Assembly (NCBI GenBank): GCA_021775255.1 | Contig: JAJFIA010000021.1 | Location: forward strand, 1 to 64,000 | Direction: 5' to 3' | Origin: Roseovarius sp. | Lineage (GTDB): Bacteria; Pseudomonadota; Alphaproteobacteria; Rhodobacterales; Rhodobacteraceae | Length of the DNA: 64,000 bases | Shown: positions 10,609 to 21,865 of the stretch, one piece after another | Position numbering within the stretch: position 1 is the first letter of the stretch | Layout: each line of letters opens with the position of its first letter | The notes under the pieces: model-generated | Seen by the model: the letters and a program-made list of their open reading frames with translations, nothing else | What the model was told of the DNA's origin: nothing | Databases searched by the model: none | Position numbers and translations under genes: made by a program

Positions 10609-13600
10609 ATGCCCAAAAGAACCGATATCTCATCCATCATGATCATCGGAGCGGGGCCTATTGTCATCGGGCAAGCCTGCGAATTCGACTATTCCGGCGC
10701 GCAAGCCTGCAAGGCGCTGCGCGAGGAAGGCTACCGCGTCATTCTGGTCAATTCCAACCCGGCCACGATTATGACCGACCCGGAACTGGCCGATGCCACT
10801 TATATTGAGCCGATCACCCCTGAAATTGTCGCCAAAATCATCGAAAAAGAACGCCCTGATGCGCTCTTGCCCACCATGGGCGGGCAGACCGGGCTGAATA
10901 CTTCGCTGGCGCTGGCCGATATGGGGGTGCTGGAAAAATTCGGGGTTGAGCTTATCGGCGCCAATCGTGCCGCGATCGAGATGGCCGAGGATCGCAAGCT
11001 TTTCCGCGAGGCGATGGACCGGCTTGGCATCGAGAACCCCAAGGCGACGATTGCCAACACAATCGAGGAATGCATGGCCGCGATTGATTACGTCGGCCTG
11101 CCCGCGATCATCCGCCCCGCCTTTACCCTTGGCGGCACCGGCGGCGGCGTGGCTTATAACCGCGACGATTTTGAACATTACTGCAAAACCGGGCTGGATG
11201 CCTCGCCTGTGAATCAAATCCTGATCGACGAAAGCCTGCTGGGCTGGAAAGAGTTCGAGATGGAGGTGGTGCGCGACAAGGCCGATAACGCGATCATCGT
11301 CTGCGCCATTGAAAATGTCGATCCCATGGGCGTGCATACCGGCGACAGCATCACCGTGGCCCCGGCTTTGACCCTCACCGACAAGGAATATCAGATCATG
11401 CGCAACGGCTCCATTGCCGTGTTGCGCGAGATCGGCGTGGAAACCGGCGGCTCGAACGTACAATGGGCGGTGAACCCCGCCGATGGCCGCATGGTGGTGA
11501 TTGAAATGAACCCCCGCGTCAGCCGCTCCTCGGCTCTGGCGTCCAAGGCCACCGGCTTTCCCATCGCCAAGATCGCCGCCAAACTGGCCGTGGGCTATAC
11601 ACTGGATGAGCTGGATAACGACATCACCAAGGTCACGCCTGCCAGCTTTGAGCCGACGATTGACTATGTCGTCACCAAAATACCCCGCTTCGCGTTTGAG
11701 AAATTCCCCGGTGCCAAGGCGACGCTGACCACCGCGATGAAATCCGTGGGCGAGGCCATGGCCATCGGCCGCACCATCCACGAGAGCCTGCAAAAGGCCC
11801 TCGCCAGTATGGAAACCGGCCTTACCGGCTTTGACGAGATCGCCATCGAAGGCGCGCCCGACAAGGCTGCAATCGTCAAGGCACTCAGCCAGCAGACCCC
11901 TGACCGTATCCGTGTCATCGCGCAGGCCATGCGCCACGGCCTTTCGGATGACGAGATAAACGCCGCCACGGCGTATGACCCATGGTTCCTTGCCCGTATC
12001 CGCGAGATTGTGGACGCTGAGGAAGCCGTGAGGCAATCGGGCCTGCCGAAGGACGAGACCGGCCTGCGCGCCCTCAAGATGCTGGGCTTCACCGATGCCC
12101 GTCTGGCCACCCTCACCGGCTTTACCGAATCCGACATCCGCCGCGCCCGCCACGCGCAGGGTGTTACCGCCGTGTTCAAACGCATTGACACCTGCGCCGC
12201 CGAGTTCGAGGCGCAGACCCCTTATATGTATTCCACCTACGAGGCCCCGGTGCTGGGCGAGGTCGAATGCGAAGCGCGGCCCTCGGACCGCAAGAAAGTG
12301 GTTATTCTGGGCGGCGGGCCGAACCGGATTGGCCAGGGGATCGAGTTTGATTACTGCTGCTGTCACGCCTGTTTTGCCCTGACGAAAGCGGGCTATGAGA
12401 CGATCATGATCAACTGCAACCCCGAAACCGTCAGCACCGATTACGACACCTCGGATCGGCTGTATTTTGAGCCGCTGACCTTTGAACATGTGATGGAAAT
12501 TCTGCGGGTTGAGCAGGATAACGGCACCCTTCACGGCGTCATCGTGCAGTTCGGCGGGCAAACGCCGCTCAAGCTTGCCAATGCATTGGAAGACGAAGGC
12601 ATCCCCATCCTCGGCACCTCGCCCGACGCGATTGATCTGGCCGAGGATCGCGAGCGGTTTCAGGCGCTGGTCAATCAGCTTGGCCTCAAGCAACCGCATA
12701 ACGGCATTGCCTCGACCGATACCCAAGCCCTTGCAATCGCAGAAGATATCGGATTTCCGCTGGTCATTCGCCCGTCATACGTTCTGGGCGGTCGCGCCAT
12801 GGAGATCGTGCGCGACATGGCCCAGCTTGAGCGCTACATCAATGAGGCCGTGGTCGTATCCGGCGATAGCCCCGTGCTCCTGGACAGCTACCTTTCCGGC
12901 GCGATTGAATGCGATGTGGATGCGCTTTGCGACGGCAAAGAGGTGCATGTCACCGGCATCATGCAGCATATCGAAGAGGCCGGCGTGCATTCCGGCGACA
13001 GCGCCTGCTCGATCCCGCCCTATACGCTTTCGGATGCGATCATTGCCGAGATCAACAGCCAAACCGTGGCGCTCGCACTTGCCCTGAATGTGGTGGGCCT
13101 GATGAATGTGCAGTTTGCCGTCAAGGGCGATGACATCTACCTGATCGAGGTCAACCCCCGCGCCAGCCGCACCGTGCCGTTTGTCGCCAAGGCCACCGAC
13201 AGCGCCATTGCCGCCATCGCCGCGCGGCTGATGGCCGGTGAGCCGCTCTCGAACTTTCCGCATCGTGGCAGTTACCCCAAAGACGCCAAACCCGGCACCC
13301 TGCCGATGGCCGATCAGATGACGCTGGCCGATCCCGCGATGCCGTGGTTTTCCGTCAAGGAGGCGGTCATGCCCTTCGCCCGCTTCCCCGGTGTCGATAC
13401 CATCCTTGGCCCGGAAATGCGCTCAACCGGTGAAGTCATGGGCTGGGATGTCTCGTTCCCGCGTGCCTTCCTCAAGGCGCTGATGGGCGCGGGCGTGGAA
13501 TTGCCGGAAAGCGGCAAGGTGTTTTTCTCGATCAAGGATGCCGATAAAACCCGGCAACTGGTGGAAACCGCGCAAACCCTGATTGATCTGGGCTTCAGCA

Positions 13601-13905
13601 TCATTGCCACAAGGGGCACGGCCGGCTTTCTGGAAGCGCATGACATTCCCTGCGAAGTGGTCAACAAGGTTTATGAGGGCCGCCCCAACGTGGTGGATCA
13701 GCTCAAGGACGGCAAAATAGCCCTGCTGATGAACACCACCGAAGGCGCGCAGGCAGTGGAAGACAGCCGCGAGATTCGCTCGGTGGCGCTTTATGACAAG
13801 ATCCCCTATTTCACCACCGCCGCCGCCTCGCACGCCGCCGCCATGGCCATGAAGGCGCGGCAGGAGGGCGAGATCAAGGTGATGCCATTGCAGGGGGCGC
13901 AATAA
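10609..13905 (+). CDS. carB: Carbamoyl-phosphate synthase large subunit
   Basis: [30 protein letters not shown] start; duplicated ATP-grasp domains; very long conserved ORF. Confidence 0.97.
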   Translation: MPKRTDISSIMIIGAGPIVIGQACEFDYSGAQACKALREEGYRVILVNSNPATIMTDPELADATYIEPITPEIVAKIIEKERPDALLPTMGGQTGLNTSLALADMGVLEKFGVELIGANRAAIEMAEDRKLFREAMDRLGIENPKATIANTIEECMAAIDYVGLPAIIRPAFTLGGTGGGVAYNRDDFEHYCKTGLDASPVNQILIDESLLGWKEFEMEVVRDKADNAIIVCAIENVDPMGVHTGDSITVAPALTLTDKEYQIMRNGSIAVLREIGVETGGSNVQWAVNPADGRMVVIEMNPRVSRSSALASKATGFPIAKIAAKLAVGYTLDELDNDITKVTPASFEPTIDYVVTKIPRFAFEKFPGAKATLTTAMKSVGEAMAIGRTIHESLQKALASMETGLTGFDEIAIEGAPDKAAIVKALSQQTPDRIRVIAQAMRHGLSDDEINAATAYDPWFLARIREIVDAEEAVRQSGLPKDETGLRALKMLGFTDARLATLTGFTESDIRRARHAQGVTAVFKRIDTCAAEFEAQTPYMYSTYEAPVLGEVECEARPSDRKKVVILGGGPNRIGQGIEFDYCCCHACFALTKAGYETIMINCNPETVSTDYDTSDRLYFEPLTFEHVMEILRVEQDNGTLHGVIVQFGGQTPLKLANALEDEGIPILGTSPDAIDLAEDRERFQALVNQLGLKQPHNGIASTDTQALAIAEDIGFPLVIRPSYVLGGRAMEIVRDMAQLERYINEAVVVSGDSPVLLDSYLSGAIECDVDALCDGKEVHVTGIMQHIEEAGVHSGDSACSIPPYTLSDAIIAEINSQTVALALALNVVGLMNVQFAVKGDDIYLIEVNPRASRTVPFVAKATDSAIAAIAARLMAGEPLSNFPHRGSYPKDAKPGTLPMADQMTLADPAMPWFSVKEAVMPFARFPGVDTILGPEMRSTGEVMGWDVSFPRAFLKALMGAGVELPESGKVFFSIKDADKTRQLVETAQTLIDLGFSIIATRGTAGFLEAHDIPCEVVNKVYEGRPNVVDQLKDGKIALLMNTTEGAQAVEDSREIRSVALYDKIPYFTTAAASHAAAMAMKARQEGEIKVMPLQGAQ

Positions 13906-14010
13906 GACGTTAATACCTATAAGTACAAAATAGGAACAGATTCAGGAAAAATACTGGATATTGTGGTTGGGATTTAGCAAACTGCAATATAGTCTGTTCT
14001 TGAAAGGGGT

Positions 14011-14994
14011 ATGATGCGCGTATTTTCATCCATCGAGTTTTGTGCCGGTGCCGGTGGTCAGGCTCTGGGCCTGGAACAAGCCGGGTTTGAGCATCGCTTA
14101 CTGGTGGATAATGATCCCCATTGTTGTGACACGCTTCGGCTTAACCGCCCTGAATGGAATGTTCAGCTTCAGGATATGAAACACGCGGCGGCGCATGATT
14201 TTCATGGCATTGACCTGTTTGCCGGCGGCCTGCCATGCCCACCCTTTTCTGTTGCTGGAAAACAGTTGGGGGAAAGGGATGAGCGTAATTTATTTGACGA
14301 TGCCTTGCGGATAATCCGGCAATGCCAGCCAAAATTCATCCTGATTGAAAATGTGCGCGGCTTCCTTGATCCCCGGTTTGAGGCTTACAGAAACAGCCTG
14401 AAAACCCGTCTTGCCAGAATGGGATACAAAACCGATTGGAGGCTTCTCAATGCCTCGGAATTCGGCGTGTCTCAGCTCCGCCCCCGTGTCGCGATATTAG
14501 CTGCAAAAACCAAATATTGGGAAAACTTCCGCTTTCCGGCAGCGGCCGCGCATGCGCCGGCACCGGTTGGGGATTTGCTGTTGGACCTGATGGCAGAAAA
14601 TAGGTGGCACGGCGCCACGGCCTGGGCAAGGAATGCCTCCGAGATTGCGCCCACTATCGTTGGTGGCTCGAAAAAACACGGCGGCCCCGATCTCGGCCCG
14701 ACACGCGCCCGCAAAGCCTGGGCCAAACTGGGCGTCGAGGGGCGCTCAATCGCAAACGCAGCACCCGAAAGGGATTTCATCGGTATGCCCAGATTGACTA
14801 CAAGGATGGTGGCCAGAATTCAGGGTTTTCCCGACAACTGGCAGTTCAGTGGAAAGAAAACCAACGCTTACCGTCAAGTTGGAAATGCTTTCCCGCCACC
14901 GGTCGCGCGCGCCATTGGGGAAATGATCGCGACCGCGATAAATTTAACCGAAAACCTGCCTGCTGACGCCCAAAAAGCGTTAGCGGCGGAGTGA
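14011..14994 (+). CDS. DNA (cytosine-5) methyltransferase
   Basis: Motif I EFCAGAGGQALGLEQAG, motif IV GGLPCPPFSVAG, motif VI ENVRGF, motif X QVGNAFPPPVARAIG. Confidence 0.93.
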   Translation: MMRVFSSIEFCAGAGGQALGLEQAGFEHRLLVDNDPHCCDTLRLNRPEWNVQLQDMKHAAAHDFHGIDLFAGGLPCPPFSVAGKQLGERDERNLFDDALRIIRQCQPKFILIENVRGFLDPRFEAYRNSLKTRLARMGYKTDWRLLNASEFGVSQLRPRVAILAAKTKYWENFRFPAAAAHAPAPVGDLLLDLMAENRWHGATAWARNASEIAPTIVGGSKKHGGPDLGPTRARKAWAKLGVEGRSIANAAPERDFIGMPRLTTRMVARIQGFPDNWQFSGKKTNAYRQVGNAFPPPVARAIGEMIATAINLTENLPADAQKALAAE

Positions 14995-15000
14995 TCAATA

Positions 15001-15567
15001 ATGACCAGTAAACAAGGCGCAAGATCAAAGCTGCGCGACTATTTCCTGAATAATATCGGTATCGTTCTGGAAGCCAATGATCTGCGCGAAGTTGCCGGAA
15101 ACATCAGCGAATGGGCACGCCGAATACGCGAGCTCAGAACCGAAGAAGGCTATCTTATACTCACCCATAACGACCTCAGCGAGCTGAAGCCGGGCCAGTA
15201 TCTGCTCAATACCGCAAAGCCGGAGCCCGCATTCGAGCGTAATATCTCAAAAGAAACCCGCGCGATTGTATTGGATCGCAATGGCTTCACCTGTCAACAG
15301 TGCGGGGCCGTCGCGGGCCAGCCCCATCCCTATGACCCTTCCCGAAAGACCCGGCTGCATATTGGCCATATAATTGACAAGTCTCAGGGGGGTTCAGATG
15401 AGCCAGACAATCTTCGCGCGCTATGCTCAGTCTGCAATGAAGGGGCCGCGAATCTAACACTCGACCGCCCATCATTACACAAATTACTGGTGCAAATACG
15501 CCGGGCCACGGCCAGTGATCAGCGTGAAGTATTGCAATGGCTTCTGAAGAAATTTCCAAATAAGTAA
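15001..15567 (+). CDS. HNH endonuclease (probable restriction partner of the adjacent C5-MTase)
   Basis: ILDRNGFTCQQCGA ... LHIGHIIDKSQGGSDEPDNLRALCSVCNEG is a CxxC...H-N-CxxC HNH fold; starts a few nt after the MTase stop. Confidence 0.85.
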   Translation: MTSKQGARSKLRDYFLNNIGIVLEANDLREVAGNISEWARRIRELRTEEGYLILTHNDLSELKPGQYLLNTAKPEPAFERNISKETRAIVLDRNGFTCQQCGAVAGQPHPYDPSRKTRLHIGHIIDKSQGGSDEPDNLRALCSVCNEGAANLTLDRPSLHKLLVQIRRATASDQREVLQWLLKKFPNK

Positions 15568-15736
15568 TTATTACAATGGCTTATTAGCTATGCATTCACG
15601 TGCTACCAGAGTTGCATTCACTGCATGGAATTTTGGCTTCTTTTTTATTGCACTCTAAAATTTTTCAACTATCTGGGCTTCATGGACAGGCACTAATGCC
15701 GGTCCTGCCCGTAGCTGATCAATAAGGAGGCTTGCC

Positions 15737-15856
15737 ATGAACCGTGACGAACTGAACCGCGAATTGCGTATGCATAGCGCCACCTTCCCTGCCGTATTGA
15801 TCGTTTACGGCGTGCTCGTTGCAACATTGGTTTTTTCAGCCATGGCGATCATCTGA
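15737..15856 (+). CDS. 39-aa putative small membrane protein
   Basis: GGAGG Shine-Dalgarno about 6 nt before ATG; MNRDELNRELRMHSATFPAVLIVYGVLVATLVFSAMAII, one predicted TM helix; below the ORF-track length cutoff. Confidence 0.5.
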   Translation: MNRDELNRELRMHSATFPAVLIVYGVLVATLVFSAMAII

Positions 15857-16007
15857 TCCGCTGGATAATTGAAAACTGACGTTGTTTTGAGCCAAAGGGT
15901 GGGTTTCACCCACCCTACGGATCAAAACAATCCGGGGCTCATATCCAAAACGAAACGGCGGATCACCACATAGGTCATCCGCCGCTTTTCGTTTCAATAT
16001 CAGATGC

Positions 16008-17672
16008 TCAGGTGGCGATTTTTGCCGCCGCCGCATCGCCTACATTATCAACGCCGCGCTCTTCCAGCAATGTGGTCAGCCAGTTGGGATCCATCTCGGG
16101 CACTGAACTGAGCAGAAGATCGGTATAGGGATGGTGCGGCGGTTGGAACATCTCATCCTTTGGCCCCTGCTCAACCACCTTGCCCTGCTGCATCACCACC
16201 ACCTCATCGGCAATGGAACGCACCGTCGCCAGATCATGGGTGATGAACATATAGGCCAGGTTCAGCTCATTTTGCAGCCGGTCCAGCAGCCGCAGAATGC
16301 CTTCCGCCACCAGTTGATCCAGCGCCGATGTTACCTCGTCACAGATGATGAAGGTAGGCTCCGCCGCCAGGGCGCGCGCAATCCCGATCCGCTGTTTTTG
16401 TCCGCCCGACAATTCAGGCGGATAGCGGTTATAATAAAGCGCCGGTTCCAGCTCGATCAGATCCAGCAATTCATCCACCCGGTTCTTCAGCGCCGCCCCC
16501 TTCAGGCCGGAATAAAACTGCGCCGGGCGGCCGATGATCTCGGATATCCGCACCTTGGGATTAAGCGATGTATCCGCCGATTGGTAAATCATCTGACATT
16601 GCCGCAGCTCATCTTTCGTGCGGTTGCGGTAATCCGGCGTAAAGGGTTCGCCCTTGAACAGAACCTCACCTTTTTGCGGCGGCAGCAACCCGGTAATCAC
16701 CCGCGCCGCCGTGGATTTGCCCGAGCCGCTTTCGCCCACCACCGCCACGGTCATGCCCGCGTAGATGTCAAATGATACATCATCCAGAATCTTCGGCCCC
16801 GCCGTATAAGCCGCATCAATATGCTGCAACGAAATCAGCGGCACCTCGCCCTTGGGCCGTTGCCGTTGCGGGCTTTCAAAGCTGCGCACCGCCCAGAGGC
16901 TCTTGGTGTAATCCTCTTTCGGATTATCCAGCATCTCTTCGGTCGGGGCCTCTTCCACCTCTTCGCCCTTCAAAAGCACCTTGATGGTATCGGCCATCTG
17001 CGCCACCACGGCCAGATCATGGGTGATATAGATCGCGGCGGTGTTGTATTCATCCACGATATCACGAATCGCGGCCAGCACCTCGATCTGCGTGGTCACA
17101 TCCAAAGCGGTGGTCGGCTCATCAAAGATGATCAGATCAGGCCGGCATGACATCGCCATCGCCGTCATCGCCCGCTGCAACTGCCCGCCCGACACCTGAT
17201 GCGGATAGCGAAAGCCAATCTCATGCGGATGCGGCAGGCGCAGCTTTTCATAAAGCTGCATCGCGTCTTCCTGCGCTTCCATGCGTTTTTGCAAACGGTA
17301 ATGCAGCGGCGCTTCGGTGTGCTGATCAATGATCTTGTGCGCCGGATTGAACGAGGCCGCCGCCGATTGCGCAACATAGGCAATCCGGTTCCCGCGCAGG
17401 GCGCGTCGCTCGGATTCCGTGGCGGTGGTCAGTTCCATCCCGTCAAATTCAACCGAGGAGCCCTCCGAGATGCGCGTACCATCGCGGGCATAGCCCATGG
17501 CGCCCGCGCCGATGGTGGATTTGCCGGCACCACTTTCGCCAATCAGGCCCATCACCTCGCCCCGGTGCAGGGTCAGATCGACCCCTTTGATAATGTCGAC
17601 CCAGTGCTCATTGGAATATCCCTCGATCCGCAGGTTCCGGATCTTCAGGAGAACGTCTTTTTTCTTGGTCAT
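16008..17672 (-). CDS. Dipeptide/oligopeptide-type ABC transporter, duplicated ATP-binding protein (DppDF-like fusion)
   Basis: Two ABC domains: GESGAGKSTIGAG/VSGGQLQRAMTAMA and GESGSGKSTAARV/LSGGQKQRIGIARAL. Confidence 0.9.
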   Translation of the reverse strand: MTKKKDVLLKIRNLRIEGYSNEHWVDIIKGVDLTLHRGEVMGLIGESGAGKSTIGAGAMGYARDGTRISEGSSVEFDGMELTTATESERRALRGNRIAYVAQSAAASFNPAHKIIDQHTEAPLHYRLQKRMEAQEDAMQLYEKLRLPHPHEIGFRYPHQVSGGQLQRAMTAMAMSCRPDLIIFDEPTTALDVTTQIEVLAAIRDIVDEYNTAAIYITHDLAVVAQMADTIKVLLKGEEVEEAPTEEMLDNPKEDYTKSLWAVRSFESPQRQRPKGEVPLISLQHIDAAYTAGPKILDDVSFDIYAGMTVAVVGESGSGKSTAARVITGLLPPQKGEVLFKGEPFTPDYRNRTKDELRQCQMIYQSADTSLNPKVRISEIIGRPAQFYSGLKGAALKNRVDELLDLIELEPALYYNRYPPELSGGQKQRIGIARALAAEPTFIICDEVTSALDQLVAEGILRLLDRLQNELNLAYMFITHDLATVRSIADEVVVMQQGKVVEQGPKDEMFQPPHHPYTDLLLSSVPEMDPNWLTTLLEERGVDNVGDAAAAKIAT

Positions 17673-17677
17673 CTTAC

Positions 17678-18739
17678 TTACTCCTTCAGGCCAGAGGACC
17701 GGTGCAGCATCCAGTCAACCACAAAGTTGACGCCAACGGTCAACAGCGCAATCGCCGCCGCAGGGATAAGCGGGGTGATATCGCCAAATGAGATCAGCGT
17801 TGCATTTTCACGCACCATTGATCCCCAGTCGGCCGTGGGGGGTTGAATGCCAAGACCGAGGAACGAAAGCCCGGCCACCAGCAGGAACACGAAACAGAAC
17901 TCCAGGCCAAATTCGGCAATCAGCGGTGCCATCGAATTGGGCAGAACTTCTCGCCGGATCAGATATCCGGTGCCCTCGCCGCGCAGTTTGGCGGCTTCGA
18001 TATAATCCATCACCACCACATTGCCCGCCACCGCGCGTGTCAGGCGAAACACCCTTGGCGCATAGATGATGGCCACTGCGACGATGATCACCGGAATCGT
18101 CGGGCCAAAGATCGACAGCATGAGAAGCGCGAAAATCAGCGACGGGATCGACATGATCACATCGGCAAACCGCCCCATGGCCTGATCAAACCAGCCGCCC
18201 TTGACCGCCGCCAGAAGCCCGGCAGTCGCGCCCAGGAAAAACGCCATCAATGTCGCCGTCAGCGCCAGCCCAACCGAGTTGCGCGCACCAAACACCAGAC
18301 GGCTGAACATGTCACGGCCCAGTTGATCAGCCCCCAGCAACATGTTTTCATCCGCCGGTGCAAAGGCCCCGGAAATGACCGCAGCCTCACCATGAGGCGC
18401 GATCAACGGCGCAAAGATGCCCGCGATGGCATAGGTGAAGATCACAAACATCCCGAAGGCTGCCGTCAGCGGCGCGGTGCGCAGCTCCTTGGCAACCCCG
18501 GTCGGGGAAAGGGTGATCAGAAACTCCCGGAAGGCATATGATACCATCGCCGAAAGCGCGATAAGGCCGGCAACGACAACAACAAATTTCAACGCGCCAA
18601 CCCCGCCAATGATCCCCAGAACGAAGGAAACCAGCGTTAATGAGAACAGCAGCAGAAAGGCGGATCGTTTGTTGAAATACGCGGCCAGGCACGAAGCCGC
18701 AAGGATCAGGGTATAGTAGCCAATTACGAATAAACTCAT
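17678..18739 (-). CDS. ABC transporter permease (DppC-like)
   Basis: APADENMLLGADQLGRDMFSRLVFGARNSVGLAL and EAAKLRGEGTGYLIRREVLPNSMAPLI; adjacent to ATPase and DppB-like gene. Confidence 0.9.
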   Translation of the reverse strand: MSLFVIGYYTLILAASCLAAYFNKRSAFLLLFSLTLVSFVLGIIGGVGALKFVVVVAGLIALSAMVSYAFREFLITLSPTGVAKELRTAPLTAAFGMFVIFTYAIAGIFAPLIAPHGEAAVISGAFAPADENMLLGADQLGRDMFSRLVFGARNSVGLALTATLMAFFLGATAGLLAAVKGGWFDQAMGRFADVIMSIPSLIFALLMLSIFGPTIPVIIVAVAIIYAPRVFRLTRAVAGNVVVMDYIEAAKLRGEGTGYLIRREVLPNSMAPLIAEFGLEFCFVFLLVAGLSFLGLGIQPPTADWGSMVRENATLISFGDITPLIPAAAIALLTVGVNFVVDWMLHRSSGLKE

Positions 18740-18751
18740 ATCTCTGCTCCC

Positions 18752-19708
18752 TTACTTCGGATGCCGCAAACGCGGATTGGTGAGAATTGCGCCGACATCC
18801 GCTGCAAGATTGAGCAGGATATAGGTCGCGGCGAAAATCAGACACGAGGCCTGAACAACCGGGAAGTCACGTTTTGACACCGCATCAACCAGCGCCTGGC
18901 CAATACCCGGATAGACAAACACCACCTCAACCAGAACCACGCCGGTAATCAGATAGGCCAGATTGAGCGCCACCACATTGATGATCGGCGCCCAGGCATT
19001 GGGCAGCGCGTGTTTGACGATCACCTTCCAGGGCGGCGTGCCCTTGAGGCGGGCCATCTCGATATAGGGCGAGGCCAGAAGGGCGATGATCGACGCCCGC
19101 GTCATCCGCATCATATGCGCCACCACCACCAGCACCAGCGTCAGCGCCGGTAAGAAGGTACGCCAGAGCAGATCAGCAAATGACATGCCGTCTGATATTT
19201 TGGCGTTTGACGGAAACATGCCCCATTTGATCGAGAAATAGAGGATCAGGATGTAGGCCAGGAAAAACTCAGGTGACGAGATTGAGGTGAGCGTCACCAC
19301 ATTCGCCACCCGGTCAAAGATCGAGTTGCGCAAAAGGGCGACGATAACCCCAAGAATGATCGAGATCGGCACCGCAATTACCGCCGCGTAGGAGGCCAGG
19401 AAAAGCGTGTTCATGAAACGCTCGCCGATGATCGACATCACCGCCTTGCCGGTCACGATCGAATTGCCGAAATCAAGCGTCAAAGCGCCCGCAAGCCATC
19501 CGAAATATCTGACAACCGCCGGCTGATCCAGCCCCATTTGCTTGCGCATCGCGGCCAGGTTTTCCGGGGTCGCCCCCTGTCCAAGAACCGCCTGGGCCAC
19601 ATCGCCCGGCAGCAGTTCTACCATGAAAAAGATAATAATCGAGATGATCAGTAGAATGACCAGCCCAAGGCCAAGCCGCTTACCAATAAGCTTTGCTATG
19701 TCTCCCAT
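18752..19708 (-). CDS. ABC transporter permease (DppB-like)
   Basis: LLPGDVAQAVLGQGATPENLAAMRKQMGLDQP; EMARLKGTPPWKVIVKHALPNAWAPI. Confidence 0.9.
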   Translation of the reverse strand: MGDIAKLIGKRLGLGLVILLIISIIIFFMVELLPGDVAQAVLGQGATPENLAAMRKQMGLDQPAVVRYFGWLAGALTLDFGNSIVTGKAVMSIIGERFMNTLFLASYAAVIAVPISIILGVIVALLRNSIFDRVANVVTLTSISSPEFFLAYILILYFSIKWGMFPSNAKISDGMSFADLLWRTFLPALTLVLVVVAHMMRMTRASIIALLASPYIEMARLKGTPPWKVIVKHALPNAWAPIINVVALNLAYLITGVVLVEVVFVYPGIGQALVDAVSKRDFPVVQASCLIFAATYILLNLAADVGAILTNPRLRHPK

Positions 19709-19851
19709 TTGTCCCTCCTGTTTTATACACTGGATCCCAGCTTACAGTATTTTGGCCTTCTTCCCCGCTTGCCATTCAGGCGTATTCTATCCCCGGAGTC
19801 AGGCAGGTCGTTTAAGTACCCTACAGAGTTTCAAGACCCTTGAAAGATAAA

Positions 19852-19874
19852 ACCCGGCGCATTACACGCCGGGT
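19852..19874. promoter_or_regulatory. Intercistronic hairpin between SBP and permease genes
   Basis: ACCCGGCG-cattaca-CGCCGGGT perfect 8-bp stem just 3' of the SBP stop; typical position for mRNA stabilisation/attenuation. Confidence 0.55.
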
Positions 19875-19889
19875 CCGTCATTTCAGCGC

Positions 19890-21500
19890 TCAGGCCTCAA
19901 ACCACCAGCGGCTACAGGCGCGGGCGCCATCCATCTGCCAGCTGGCTGCAAGGTTTGGCCCGTGGCGTACCTTTTTGTTACGCGCATAAACGAAATTCGG
20001 GAAGAACGGGATCACCGTGCCGCCGTCATCGCGGGCAAGCATGGCCATCTCATGATACATCCCGGCGCGTTTGGTATCATCCAGCTCGGATTTGGCCTGA
20101 CGCAACAGCACGTTGAAGCGCTCATTCTGCCAGCGGCTCTCGTTCCACGCGGCATCGTCCTTATAGGCCAGTGAATACATCACATCCGGTGTCGGGCGCG
20201 CGCCCCACTGAACCGCGCACCATGGCTTTTTCAGCCAGACATCGGAATAATAACCGTCATTGGGCTCGCGTATCACATTGATGGTAATGCCCGATGCCTT
20301 GGCATGTTCGGCAAAAAGCACGCACATATCCACAGCACCCGAAAACACCGAATCCGCCACGCTCAGATCAACCGTCAGGCCCTCTGCGCCAGCTTTCTGC
20401 AGCAGGGCCTTGGCCTGTTCCGGGTCATATTCGCGCTGCGGAATGTCATCAGGCCAGTAGGGCATCGCCGGTGAATGATGAAAATCATTGCCCACCGTGG
20501 CCTTGCCATAGGCAATCTTTTCAATCAGCTCATTACGATCCACCGACAGTTTCAGCGCATTGCGCACATCAACATTATCAAACGGTGCGGTATCGCAAAG
20601 CATCGGCATGGTGATTGCCGCCGCAGAAGGCACATTGTCGATCTCGATATCCGGGTGCCGCTCCAGCAGTGACAGGGTTTTCAGGTCAAGCTGCGTCGCG
20701 CAGTCAATATCACCGGTTACCAAGGCCGCCTGCATCGCGTTAGGATCATTCAAAACGGTGATATCCACCGCATCAAAGTAAGCTCCCTCCAGATGCCAGC
20801 CATCATGGCGCACAAGGCTGTAGCCGATGCCAAAATTTGCGTTAACCATTTTGTAAGGGCCAGAGCCATCGCCCGATTGCCAGTTGGCTGAGCCATCAGC
20901 ATTGGCCGGGATGATCGCCAGGTGATAATCGGTCATCAGCCAGGGCAGATCGGCATTGCCCGCGGCCAGTTTGAACGTCACCGAATTATCGCCATTATCC
21001 ACCAGATCCACCACATCCGCCAGTAAGGCTTTGGCGGCCGAGGTTGATGCGTCACCCCGGTGGTGATTCATCGAGGCAATCACATCATTTGCCGTGACCT
21101 TGCCCCCAGAGTGGAAGCTGGCCTTGGGGTTGATCTTGAACGTCCACTCCGCTGCATCTGGTGTGGCAGACCATTCCGTGGCAATGTCAGGGCCAAGCGA
21201 GCCGTCGGATTCAATCAGCGTCAGATAGGAACGGTATGTATGCGCCGTCTGAATCATTGAGAAGGTCACATATGTACCGGGGTCATGGCTGTCTGAGGTG
21301 TTGCCGTCATGCGCCCCCAGTCGGAGCGTACCGCCGCGCGTTGGCGCGGCTTTGGCGCTGGTGCCCCAAAGCCCGGTCGCGGCCGAGGCCGTCATGCCCG
21401 CCGCCATCGAATAATTCATGAAGGACCGGCGCGAGATTTTACCCGCCCGGGCGGCCTCTGCAAGCTTGTCCATTAAAACCTGATCGTTGACTTTCGACAT
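19890..21500 (-). CDS. ABC transporter substrate-binding protein, family 5
   Basis: RRSFMNYSMAAGMTASAATGLWGTSAKAAPTRGGTLRLG signal region and SBP_bac_5 architecture. Confidence 0.9.
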   Translation of the reverse strand: MSKVNDQVLMDKLAEAARAGKISRRSFMNYSMAAGMTASAATGLWGTSAKAAPTRGGTLRLGAHDGNTSDSHDPGTYVTFSMIQTAHTYRSYLTLIESDGSLGPDIATEWSATPDAAEWTFKINPKASFHSGGKVTANDVIASMNHHRGDASTSAAKALLADVVDLVDNGDNSVTFKLAAGNADLPWLMTDYHLAIIPANADGSANWQSGDGSGPYKMVNANFGIGYSLVRHDGWHLEGAYFDAVDITVLNDPNAMQAALVTGDIDCATQLDLKTLSLLERHPDIEIDNVPSAAAITMPMLCDTAPFDNVDVRNALKLSVDRNELIEKIAYGKATVGNDFHHSPAMPYWPDDIPQREYDPEQAKALLQKAGAEGLTVDLSVADSVFSGAVDMCVLFAEHAKASGITINVIREPNDGYYSDVWLKKPWCAVQWGARPTPDVMYSLAYKDDAAWNESRWQNERFNVLLRQAKSELDDTKRAGMYHEMAMLARDDGGTVIPFFPNFVYARNKKVRHGPNLAASWQMDGARACSRWWFEA

Positions 21501-21865
21501 AATACTCTCCCTGTGAGTTTTTTATCTATAAGCGCTGTTGTTCCCCAGCTTCTGGTCTGTTTCTGGTCTGTCTGGCAAAGTGCCTTGTTCCTCCACGCCC
21601 GCTGGGTAGTTCAAAAGCGACATTTCAAAACTAAAGCATGAAACATTCCATCCATCTACCCCGATGTTAGATGTTTCAGTGGTTTTTGAGATTGCTGAAT
21701 AAATACGGATGGTTTCGTATTACGCGTTTTGCCCGCAATAGTTGGCGATAATGCCGCTTGTCCGACCAGATGGTCAAAAACGACATTTTCACCACCCCAG
21801 GTTGAATGGCCCGAGAATTTGGCTTCAGTGACGCAAACATCCCGATATGCGAATCAGTTCAGGCC

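Noticed and set aside
10630-12726. 698-aa minus-strand ORF overlapping carB
   Set aside because: Antisense shadow ORF in high-GC coding sequence; Gly/His-rich with no domain; carB on the plus strand is certain.
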